The notes beneath the pieces were generated by a model. That model saw only the letters and a list, made by a program, of their open reading frames with translations, had not been told where the DNA came from and did not search any database. Positions 28,211 to 35,765 of a DNA stretch of 64,000 bases are shown here, one piece after another. The DNA lies in contig NZ_CP113116.1 of NCBI RefSeq assembly GCF_026625985.1, forward strand, positions 3,472,001 through 3,536,000. Direction: 5' to 3'. The translations under genes and the position numbers were made by a program. This DNA comes from Mycobacterium sp. Aquia_213. Lineage in GTDB: Bacteria; Actinomycetota; Actinomycetes; Mycobacteriales; Mycobacteriaceae. Positions within the stretch are counted from its first letter, which is position 1, and each line of letters starts with the position of its first letter.

Positions 28211-30478
28211 CTATGACGTGTTGTGCCACGCCGGGTCCGTCGCCTGCGATATGACGACTTGACCGGTGATGCCGGTAGTAGCCCCGTAGGAGCCGCCGGT
28301 GGAGACGGTGACGGTTTCGCCAGTCCCGATGCTGAGGACGCCCCCCGAGGCGACGGGCACGCTGCCTCCGGAGTCGACCGTGAGGGTGGCGCCGGTGTTG
28401 ATGGTCAGGGTGCCACTGGAGGAGACTTGGAGGGTGCCGCCCGAGTCGACGGTAATGGTGCCGGAATCGGTGAGCAGACCGGAGTCGGTCACGGTGGCGC
28501 CGGATTCGACCACCATGGAGCCACCCGAGTTGACGGTCACCGTGCCGGCATCGGTGAGGGTGGAGTTGACGTCGAGGAAACCGTTCTCGGTGAGGGTGCC
28601 GCCGTGCGCGACCGTCAGGGTTCCCCAGTCGGTGAGGGTGCCGGAATCGGTCACGGTGCCGCCGGATTGGACCGTGAGGGCGCTGCTGTCGTAAAGGGTT
28701 ATGCCACCGCCAGTCTGGTCGGTGAGGGTGCCACCGGACTCGATGATGTAGGACCCATCGCCCAAGCCGTACAAGTTGCCGCCGGACTGGATGTTGATGG
28801 TGCCGTAGTCTGCGACGCCGCCGTAGCAGTTGAACGTGCCGGCGTTCTCGACGGTGAAGGTGCCGTAGTTGGAGAGGGTGGCACCGTCCTCGGTGGTGAA
28901 ATAGGCGCCGAACTGGATGTCGACGGTTCCGCCGGAGTTGACGGTCATGGTGCCGGCGTTGGTGATGTTGCCACCGTAGGCCTCGATGGTGATGTGACCG
29001 GAGTCGATCAAGGTGCCCTCGGGTCTGATGGCCAGATAGCCGCCGGAGTCGACGTTCAAGGTACCGCCGTTGGTGAGGGTGCCACCGTCGAGGGACAGAT
29101 AGCCGCTGGGGCTGATTTCAAGAGTGCCGTGGGGGGCGACGGTCAGGGTGCCGCCGGACTGGATCAGGGTGCCCGTGTCGGTGAGGGTGCCGCCGGATTC
29201 GACGGTGATGCTACCGCCGGTGTCGAGGGTGACAGTACCGCCGGAGTCGATGGAACCGAAAGCGCTGTTGTCGATGGTGAGAGCGCCGTAATCGGTGATG
29301 GGACCGGAGTTGGTCAGGGTGCCGGTGACTTCGACTTCGAGGGTGCCACCGGCGTTGATAGCGATGGAACCGGAATTGGTGAGAGTACCGGCGTCGGTGA
29401 GCGTGCCGCTGATGCTGAGGGTGCCGGTGTTGGTGAGCGTGCCGTTGACGGCGAGGGTGCCGGTGTTGGTGAGCATGCCGGCGTTGGTGAGCATGCCGGC
29501 GTTGAGCGGGCTGCTGGCGGCGTCGACGGTGAGGGTGCCGGCGTTGGCCAGGGTGCCGCCGGAGTCGACCGTGAGGGTGCCGCCGGAGGCTACTTCGAGG
29601 CTGCCGCCGGAGTCGACCGTGAGGGTGCCGCCGGAGGCTACTTCGATGGAGCCGCCGTTTTGGATGACGACGGCTTGGTTGGTTCCGATGGTGTAGCTGG
29701 TGGTGACTGTCATCGGGGTGTTGATGTAAGTGGTTGTGACGGGGCCATTGGTGGTGGTCGTGAGGCCGCTAGTGGTGCCGCTGAGCGTGGTGTTCGTGGC
29801 GCTTGTGGTCCCGGTACCGGTGGTGCTCCCGGTGGAGGTTGTTGGCCCAGAGGGGTCGCCCGGGGCGACCTGTATGGGGCCGCCGGAGCGGCGGCTGGCG
29901 GTGTTAGTGACGGATTGTGCCACCGCGCGGGCCTGGTCGGTCTGCCCGTTCTGGTTGGTGGTCTGCGGCGGTTGGTCGAACGACGTGAGGGTGGTCGCGG
30001 CCTGCGAAGCGCTGGCATAGCCGTACATCGCGGTGGCGTCCTGAGTCCACATCTCCATGTATTCGGCTTCGGTAGCCCCGATCGCCGGGGTGTTTTGCCC
30101 GAGGAAATTGGTGGCGATCAACGCCATTAACCGCGCGCGGTTGGCCGCGATCAGCGGCGGGGGCACGGTCATCGCATACGCCGCGTCGTAGGCCGCGGCC
30201 GCCCCGTAGGCCTGGGCGGCGGTCTGCCCGGCCGCGGCGGCACTGGCCTGCAGCCATTCCACGTAGGGGGTCACCGCGGCCGTCATCAGCTCCGAGGAAG
30301 GGCCAACCCACGCCTGTCCCGTCAGCTCCGTGACCGTCGAGGAGTAGCCGGCCACAGTGGACTCCAGCTCGGCAGCCAGTGCCTGCCAGCTGGCCGCGTT
30401 CGAGAACATCGGCGCCGACCCGGGCCCGGCATACATCAGCCCGCTGTTGACTTCCGGCGGCAGCAACCCAAAGTCCAT
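28211..30478 (-). CDS. PPE protein with a long beta-solenoid-like repeat tail
   Basis: A 755-residue protein. Residues 1-175 are a clear PPE domain: MDFGLLPPEVNSG with PPE at 7-9, WVGPSS at 57-62 (WxG turn) and the end segment MWTQDATAMYGYASAS (143-158). A Thr/Ser/Gly linker (about 205-265) follows. Residues 270-750 are short repeats of the type SGGTLTVDSGG, TNTGTL or DSGTLTD, about 9-12 residues each, with hardly any Lys, Arg or Cys. This pattern is typical of right-handed beta-helix passengers of surface adhesins. It carries neither the SVP, PPW nor MPTR hallmarks of known PPE subfamilies. No PE gene is next to it. Export by a type VII (ESX) system and surface display are inferred from the PPE domain. 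ATG at 30478 is the start that gives the PPE N-terminus; the ribosome site is weak. Confidence 0.88.
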   Translation of the reverse strand: MDFGLLPPEVNSGLMYAGPGSAPMFSNAASWQALAAELESTVAGYSSTVTELTGQAWVGPSSELMTAAVTPYVEWLQASAAAAGQTAAQAYGAAAAYDAAYAMTVPPPLIAANRARLMALIATNFLGQNTPAIGATEAEYMEMWTQDATAMYGYASASQAATTLTSFDQPPQTTNQNGQTDQARAVAQSVTNTASRRSGGPIQVAPGDPSGPTTSTGSTTGTGTTSATNTTLSGTTSGLTTTTNGPVTTTYINTPMTVTTSYTIGTNQAVVIQNGGSIEVASGGTLTVDSGGSLEVASGGTLTVDSGGTLANAGTLTVDAASSPLNAGMLTNAGMLTNTGTLAVNGTLTNTGTLSISGTLTDAGTLTNSGSIAINAGGTLEVEVTGTLTNSGPITDYGALTIDNSAFGSIDSGGTVTLDTGGSITVESGGTLTDTGTLIQSGGTLTVAPHGTLEISPSGYLSLDGGTLTNGGTLNVDSGGYLAIRPEGTLIDSGHITIEAYGGNITNAGTMTVNSGGTVDIQFGAYFTTEDGATLSNYGTFTVENAGTFNCYGGVADYGTINIQSGGNLYGLGDGSYIIESGGTLTDQTGGGITLYDSSALTVQSGGTVTDSGTLTDWGTLTVAHGGTLTENGFLDVNSTLTDAGTVTVNSGGSMVVESGATVTDSGLLTDSGTITVDSGGTLQVSSSGTLTINTGATLTVDSGGSVPVASGGVLSIGTGETVTVSTGGSYGATTGITGQVVISQATDPAWHNTS
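29554..29646. repeat. Two identical 45-bp direct repeats, 48-bp period
   Basis: Copies at 29554-29598 and 29602-29646 are identical base for base, separated by 3 bp. They encode the 16-residue unit VASGGTLTVDSGGSLE (about residues 278-310 of the PPE protein). The rest of the solenoid repeats are much more diverged, so this looks like a recent duplication. A further 18-bp tandem (encoding NAGMLT) lies at about 29471-29506. Confidence 0.85.
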
Positions 30479-30959
30479 GCCCGTTATCTTTCTTTTGCGA
30501 TTGCTTTTCAGTTGAGCGCGGTGATGGGTCGGCAGGATTGCCGCCATGTATCCGGTGGAGCTGGCTGGAATCATATGAATCTAATTTGAAATCAACCTAA
30601 GATAATGCTGCAAGCGACATGTTTCAACTTGAAATTCCATGAAAGCAGCAGCGGCCGGCCAAGGATCAATCCGGGATAAAGCGATGGGCGAGCGGATGTT
30701 TCGCTTCCGCCATTTGATCTTGACGCGGAACGCTTTTCGGTGCTCGAACTCACGGCGGGCAGCCCACGATGCAATACCTGGGTGCCGCTGCTGCCCTGCT
30801 TGTCCGATTCGAAACCCGCCAGCCCGGTCGCGTACGGCCGCAACAGCTGCTGACGCCGGGGCGGTTACGGTTCCGGTTGGCGACGGTGGGCCGGTAGCTC
30901 GTTGCCGCCAGCAAGCTGTGGTGGTTTTCTTCCGCTGAGTTCTGGTCATAATTACCGTC
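30479..30959. other. 481-bp intergenic region upstream of the PPE gene
   Basis: The part next to the PPE gene (30480-30660) is clearly AT-richer than the flanking genes (roughly 40-50% GC by eye). On the minus strand it has a candidate -10 TATGAT (about 30570-30575) with a leader of about 90 nt. The rest (30660-30959) has open frames on both strands, but their translations are Arg/Ser/Pro/Cys-rich without protein-like character, and I see no gene, tRNA or repeat. The next gene on the plus strand starts at 30960 without an obvious ribosome site. Confidence 0.5.
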
Positions 30960-31349
30960 ATGGCAGACAGAACGGTGCGCAACGGGCCTGAGCGAAACCG
31001 GATCAAAACGCTCACTCAGGCAGCTCTGAACGCCGACAAGACGGTCGAGCAGGTCGAGGACGTCCTCGACGGCCTCGGCAAGACGATGAACGAGCTGAGC
31101 AGCTCCCTGACCCGGTTGAACGGCACGGTCGAGCGCTTGGAGGGCGGCCTGGACCACCTGGAAGGAACCCTGGAAAGCCTCGACGAGCTCGCCAAACGAC
31201 TCATCGCGGTGGTCGAGCCGGTGGAGTCGATCGTCAAGCGCATCGACTACATCGTGAGCGTGGGCGAAACGATCATGTCGCCGGTATCGATGACCGAACA
31301 CGCGGTCCGCGGTGTGGTGGACCGGCTGCGGATCCGGACGCCGCGGTAG
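30960..31349 (+). CDS. Coiled-coil protein of unknown function (Rv1444c-like)
   Basis: A 129-residue soluble protein. Residues 15-95 form a heptad-rich helix (NADKTVEQVEDVLDGLGKTMNEL, then LTRLNGTVERLEGGLDHLEGTLESLDEL), likely a coiled coil with apolipoprotein/ATP-synthase-b-like spacing. The last third (EPVESIVKRIDYIVSVGETIMSPVSMTEH) has a mildly amphipathic or membrane-touching segment. No catalytic motif is seen. It precedes the P450 gene by 3 nt and is probably co-transcribed. The position next to pgl matches M. tuberculosis Rv1444c, whose role is unknown. Confidence 0.7.
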   Translation: MADRTVRNGPERNRIKTLTQAALNADKTVEQVEDVLDGLGKTMNELSSSLTRLNGTVERLEGGLDHLEGTLESLDELAKRLIAVVEPVESIVKRIDYIVSVGETIMSPVSMTEHAVRGVVDRLRIRTPR

Positions 31350-31352
31350 ATC

Positions 31353-32651
31353 GTGACCGGCGCCGAGCCGGTGCCCGCACCGCCCTACGCCGAGAGCACG
31401 GGTCTGCCCTGGGACGTACCCGTCACCGATGCCGTCGCGGTAATCGCCGCCGCCCGCGCCCGACACGGCGATACCTTCGCCGTGAAAAGCGGTCGCGATC
31501 GCTATCTGCTCACCTTCTCGCCCACCGGCGTCGAGTCGTTCTACGCGCTGACCGAGGAGACCGCCAGCAAGGGCGTCGCCGACTACCTGATGCTGCGGCG
31601 CAAGCTGCCCGACGAGATCTTCGCCGGGCGACGCACCTTGCCGAACATGCTGTTTCGCCGCGACGACGTGGCCGGTTATCTGGTCAACCTGGACCGGGCG
31701 CTTGGGCAGACGACGGTCGAGCTGGCAGCGGCGGGATCGGTCGATGTGTTCGACCTGATGCGACGGCTCGGACATCGGATGGGGCTGGCCTCGTGGGCCG
31801 GACCCGGGTCGGCCGACGGCGAAACCTTCGAACGTCTGGTGCGCGCGTTCGACACCCTGGATGGCTCCGACGCGTTTGTTCACCCCGATCGGATGGCCGC
31901 GGTGGCGGCAACGGACAAGCGGGCCGAGCGCGCCGCGCTCGACGAGATCGCCGAGGCCATCGCGGCCGCGGTGCACAGCTTCGACGACGGCGACACACAA
32001 GATCATGCGCTCTTCGGCCGGATCGTGGACGCCTGGTCGACGGAGCCGCAGCCTTCCCGGTTGCATGGCATCGCGTTCGACGTCGCGCTGATCCACATCG
32101 CATCCATGTCGAACCTGGCTGCGGCGTTGGGCTGGGCGTTGGTCGATCTGCTCGAGCACCCGGCGCAGCTGCAGCGAGTTCAGTTGGGCGACAATGCCTT
32201 TGCCCAGAGCTGTGCGCTGGAATCGACGCGCATCGCGCAACGCTCGATCATGTCCCGCAGTGTGCTGTCGCCGGTCTCGCTGGACACCGGCGCGATCACC
32301 TACCAGGTGCCGCCGGGCTGGACCATCGCCACCTTGCTGCCACTGCTCAACACCTCGGCGGCACCGGGCCTACAGCTTTGGGATCCCGATCGATGGACTC
32401 GCCACCAGCTGACCGAAAAGGACGCTCTCCCTTCGCCCATGCTCGTCACGGCGTTCGGGCACGGCAAGCATTCTTGTCCGGCCCAGCCGTTCTCGCTGTC
32501 GGCGATGACGGCGGCCATGACGCACCTTTTGCGTGAGTACGAGATGACGCCGAAGTGGACGTCGCATCCGCAACCAGTCCCGGCTCAGATCGGCGGTGTC
32601 GCACGGGCGGCCGGGCCGTGTCCCGTTGACTATGTCAGCCGCTGTTCCTGA
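31353..32651 (+). CDS. Atypical cytochrome P450
   Basis: A 432-residue soluble P450-like protein. The haem-binding loop is AFGHGKHSCPAQPFSL with Cys375, close to FxxGxHxC but with Pro after the Cys rather than Gly/Leu. The K-helix ExxR is Glu290-Ser-Thr-Arg293. The I-helix (about 240-266, ALIHIASMSNLAAALGW) lacks the usual acid-threonine pair of the oxygen-activating groove, so it may use peroxide, do an unusual reaction, or have lost monooxygenase activity. The N-terminal region (RYLLTFSPTGVESFYALTE) resembles CYP51-like proteins. GTG at 31353 is 3 nt after the coiled-coil gene. No ferredoxin gene is adjacent. The last 17 bp overlap ppc on the other strand. Confidence 0.75.
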   Translation: MTGAEPVPAPPYAESTGLPWDVPVTDAVAVIAAARARHGDTFAVKSGRDRYLLTFSPTGVESFYALTEETASKGVADYLMLRRKLPDEIFAGRRTLPNMLFRRDDVAGYLVNLDRALGQTTVELAAAGSVDVFDLMRRLGHRMGLASWAGPGSADGETFERLVRAFDTLDGSDAFVHPDRMAAVAATDKRAERAALDEIAEAIAAAVHSFDDGDTQDHALFGRIVDAWSTEPQPSRLHGIAFDVALIHIASMSNLAAALGWALVDLLEHPAQLQRVQLGDNAFAQSCALESTRIAQRSIMSRSVLSPVSLDTGAITYQVPPGWTIATLLPLLNTSAAPGLQLWDPDRWTRHQLTEKDALPSPMLVTAFGHGKHSCPAQPFSLSAMTAAMTHLLREYEMTPKWTSHPQPVPAQIGGVARAAGPCPVDYVSRCS

Positions 32652-35448
32652 GCGCGCTTGCCAACCCGTTCATCGTCAGCAGAATCCCCCGCTGCACCAA
32701 TTCGTCGTCGTCACCCGAGCGGTAGCGCCGCAGCAGCTCCACCTGCAGGTGATTCAGCGGCTCCAGGTAGGGGAAGCGGTTGAACACCGAACGGGCCAGC
32801 GCCGCGTTGTCGGCCAGCAGGTCATCCTGACCGGTGATCAGCTTGTGCATCGCGATCGTGCGCTGATGCTCATCGGCGATCTTGTCGAAAACCCTGCGCC
32901 GCAACGATTCATCGGCCACCAGTTCCGCGTAGCAAGCCGCCAGCCCCAGGTCGCTCTTGGCCAGCACCTGCGCCATGTTGGACAACACGCTGCGGAAGAA
33001 CGGCCACCGCTCATACAGGTCGTGCAGGATTGCGACTCGCTCATCCTCGTCGCCGGCGGCGATCCACTGCTCGAACGCCGATCCGGTGCCGTACCAACCG
33101 GGCAGCATGACCCGCGACTGGCTCCAGGCCAGCACCCACGGGATGGCCCGCAGGTCGGCGATCGACTCGGTGGGCTTGCGTGAGGTGGGACGGCTGCCGA
33201 TATTCAACGACCCGATCTCGCTGACCGGCGTCGAGGCCTTGAAGTACTCGACGAAACCCGGTGTGTCATGGACTAATTCGGAGTAGGCGTCACGTGCCAG
33301 CGTGGCGATCTCGTCGAGGACAGCGTAGGCAGGCTCCGCCTCGTCGCCGAGGCCCTCCATATCCAGCAGCGTCGACTCCAGAGTGGCCGCCACCAGGCTT
33401 TCCAGATTCCGTTGCGCCAACAGCGGTTCGGCGTATTTGGCCGCGATCACCTCGCCCTGCTCGGTCAGGCGCAGCGAACCGTTCACCGCCCCGGGCGGCT
33501 GCGCGAGGATCGCCTGATAGCTGGGCCCACCACCACGGCCGACGGTACCGCCGCGGCCGTGGAAGAGCCGCAATCGAATTCCGGTCTTGCGGGCCACCTC
33601 GGCCAGCTCCAGCTCGGCCCGGTAGACCGCCCAGTTCGCGGTCAGATAACCGCCGTCCTTGTTGGAATCGGAGTAGCCGAGCATCACCTCCTGGCTGTCG
33701 CCACGGGCAGTCACCACCGCCCGGTAGATCGGGAGCTCCAGCATCGCGTGCAGTATCTGCGCCCCGTTGTGCAGATCGTCGATCGTCTCGAACAGCGGGG
33801 AAATGCCGACAGGACAATAGGGTTCGGGCCCGGAGACATCCAGCAGGCCCGTTTCCTTGAGCAGCAGCGCGGCCTCCAGGACGTCCGAGACGGACTGACA
33901 CATCGAGATGACGTAGTTGGGCACCGCCGCCGGACCGTATCGGTTGACGGCGTGCGCGGCGGCCTCGACCACACTCAACTCCTTATGGGCCAGCTCGGAT
34001 AGCCGCGCGCGGTCGCTGAGCAACGGGCGCCGGGTGGTCAGCTCCTCCGCCAAGAGCTCGACTCGCTCGTCTTCGGGCAGCGAGCCGTAGTCGGCGTGCA
34101 CCCCGGCCCAGGCCAGCAGCTCGGCGACCACTTCCTCGTGCACGTCGGAGTTCTGCCGCATGTCCAGGCCGCTCAGGTGAAACCCGAAGACGTGCACACC
34201 TTCTCGCAACAACCCGAGCCGATCCTCGGCCAGCAGCGCGCTGCCGTGGCTGCGCAGCGAATCGTCGACGATGTCGAGATCGGCCCGCAGCTCGTCCGGC
34301 GTGGCATACGGCTCCAACCCCAGGTCGAGCAGATGCAGAGGTTCGTCGTCCAGGATCTGGGCGGCCGTCGCACTGAGCCGGCCGCGAATCACCCGCACGG
34401 CCCGCCGATACGGCTCGTCGGCCCTGGCCTGCTCGGGACAGCTCTGCTCCAGCGTCGTCAATTCCGGTGTGACGCTGATCAATCGCGCCGACATCGAGAG
34501 CTCCTGCTCGAGGTCGGTGAGCTCGGACAGATAGTGGGCCAGCGCGGTGAACGCGGCGCTGGCGGTGGCCCGCCGCACGACCGCGGCGGTCACGTTCGGG
34601 TTCCCGTCGCGGTCGCCCCCGATCCACGAGCCCGGCTGCAGAATGGGCGCGGACAGCAGCTCGGCGTCGGGCCAGCGAGCGCGCAGCGCGTCCCGAACCC
34701 CGGAGTTGACCTGCGGGATCACCTCGAACAGCGCGGCCTGGTAATACCGCAGTCCGACGTCGATTTCGTCGGTGATCTGCAGCCGGTGCAGCCGGATCAG
34801 TGCGGTCTGCCACAGCGTGAGCACCTGACGGCGCAACTCGCGCTCGACGCTGCGGCCGTCGCTGGTCTCCCGGAGGCCCTCGGCGTGCAGTCGCATCAGC
34901 TCGGTGATCCGGTGCTGGACGACAAAGACGGTGCGCCGGCGAGTCTCGGTGGGGTGCGCGGTGATTACCGGTGAAACCAGCGCACCCTTGAGGGCCTCGG
35001 CCACCGTTGCCGAATCCAGTTCTGCGGAATCCAGTTTCGCGTACGTGGCGGCCAGGCTGCTGTCCTGCGGTGGTTCGCCGGCGTCGACGTGAACATGACG
35101 CCGGCGCTCGCGGTGGATGTCCTCGGCGACGTTGGCCAGCAGCGCGAAGTGGCTGAACGCCCGGATGATCGGAATCGCCAAATGAATGTCGATGCCGTCG
35201 AACATGTGCGAGATCTCGGCGCGATCGATCTCGGAGCGACGCACCCGGAAGGATTCCACGCGGGCGCGTTCGACCAGCTCGAATACCTCGTCACCGTTCT
35301 GCTCGCGCACGGTGTCGCCGAGGATGGTGCCGAGCATCCTGATGTCGGCGCGCATCGGCTCGGTCGCCTCGCGACCGACCCGGGTCCGCTGCACGGCACC
35401 GATCGGCGCCAGCGCGGCTTCGGAAACGGGCTCGAAGACCTCAACCAT
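32635..35448 (-). CDS. ppc: Phosphoenolpyruvate carboxylase
   Basis: A 937-residue enzyme of normal length. The catalytic His165 is in VITAHPTETRRRT; other key motifs are GSWIGGDRDGNPNVT, the SQEVMLGYSDSNKDGGYL loop, FHGRGGTVGRGGGP and GSRPTSRKP. It forms oxaloacetate from PEP and bicarbonate to refill the TCA cycle. M. tuberculosis lacks this gene as far as I recall, while M. leprae and several other mycobacteria keep it next to secG, as here. It lies 73 bp upstream of nothing but downstream of secG in strand order, and its 3' end overlaps the P450 gene. Confidence 0.95.
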   Translation of the reverse strand: MVEVFEPVSEAALAPIGAVQRTRVGREATEPMRADIRMLGTILGDTVREQNGDEVFELVERARVESFRVRRSEIDRAEISHMFDGIDIHLAIPIIRAFSHFALLANVAEDIHRERRRHVHVDAGEPPQDSSLAATYAKLDSAELDSATVAEALKGALVSPVITAHPTETRRRTVFVVQHRITELMRLHAEGLRETSDGRSVERELRRQVLTLWQTALIRLHRLQITDEIDVGLRYYQAALFEVIPQVNSGVRDALRARWPDAELLSAPILQPGSWIGGDRDGNPNVTAAVVRRATASAAFTALAHYLSELTDLEQELSMSARLISVTPELTTLEQSCPEQARADEPYRRAVRVIRGRLSATAAQILDDEPLHLLDLGLEPYATPDELRADLDIVDDSLRSHGSALLAEDRLGLLREGVHVFGFHLSGLDMRQNSDVHEEVVAELLAWAGVHADYGSLPEDERVELLAEELTTRRPLLSDRARLSELAHKELSVVEAAAHAVNRYGPAAVPNYVISMCQSVSDVLEAALLLKETGLLDVSGPEPYCPVGISPLFETIDDLHNGAQILHAMLELPIYRAVVTARGDSQEVMLGYSDSNKDGGYLTANWAVYRAELELAEVARKTGIRLRLFHGRGGTVGRGGGPSYQAILAQPPGAVNGSLRLTEQGEVIAAKYAEPLLAQRNLESLVAATLESTLLDMEGLGDEAEPAYAVLDEIATLARDAYSELVHDTPGFVEYFKASTPVSEIGSLNIGSRPTSRKPTESIADLRAIPWVLAWSQSRVMLPGWYGTGSAFEQWIAAGDEDERVAILHDLYERWPFFRSVLSNMAQVLAKSDLGLAACYAELVADESLRRRVFDKIADEHQRTIAMHKLITGQDDLLADNAALARSVFNRFPYLEPLNHLQVELLRRYRSGDDDELVQRGILLTMNGLASALRNSG

Positions 35449-35521
35449 GCGTTCCAGTATCGGCGCGGACGGCGTTACCCGCCCGCCGAGAGGTCAGTGG
35501 GTGAGCGCTAGTTGAGCAACG

Positions 35522-35755
35522 TCACTTGTATTTGATCTGCAGGGCCATGCCGATGATGCACACCAGCCAGATGCCGACCACGAATACCGTCAGCCGATCC
35601 AGGTTCTTCTCCACCACCGTGGACCCGGACAGGCTGGACTGCACACCACCGCCGAACAGCGTGGACAGGCCGCCGCCCTTGGCGCGGTGCAGCAGCACCA
35701 GAAGCACCACCAGGATGCTGGTGACCACCAGGGTGATCTGTAGGCCCAAAACCAT
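35522..35755 (-). CDS. secG: SecG, protein-export membrane subunit
   Basis: A 77-residue protein with two membrane helices (LQITLVVTSILVVLLVLLH and LTVFVVGIWLVCIIGMAL) and the Gly-rich cytosolic loop RAKGGGLSTLFGGG between them, the SecG signature. It supports SecYE-dependent export. It is 10 bp downstream of the FUSC gene and 73 bp before ppc on the same strand; the position next to the glycolytic genes is conserved in actinobacteria. Confidence 0.95.
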   Translation of the reverse strand: MVLGLQITLVVTSILVVLLVLLHRAKGGGLSTLFGGGVQSSLSGSTVVEKNLDRLTVFVVGIWLVCIIGMALQIKYK

Positions 35756-35765
35756 GACCGACAGC

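Noticed and set aside
28211..29700. CRISPR-like or satellite array because of the regular GGTGCCGCC-type repeats.
   Set aside because: Units vary in length and sequence, there are no constant repeats with unique spacers, and the whole region is one open reading frame encoding solenoid repeats.
30639..30938. A 99-residue plus-strand frame in the gap upstream of the coiled-coil gene.
   Set aside because: No ribosome site, Cys/Arg/Pro-rich text and no periodicity of a folded protein. The minus-strand frames in the same gap are equally unconvincing.
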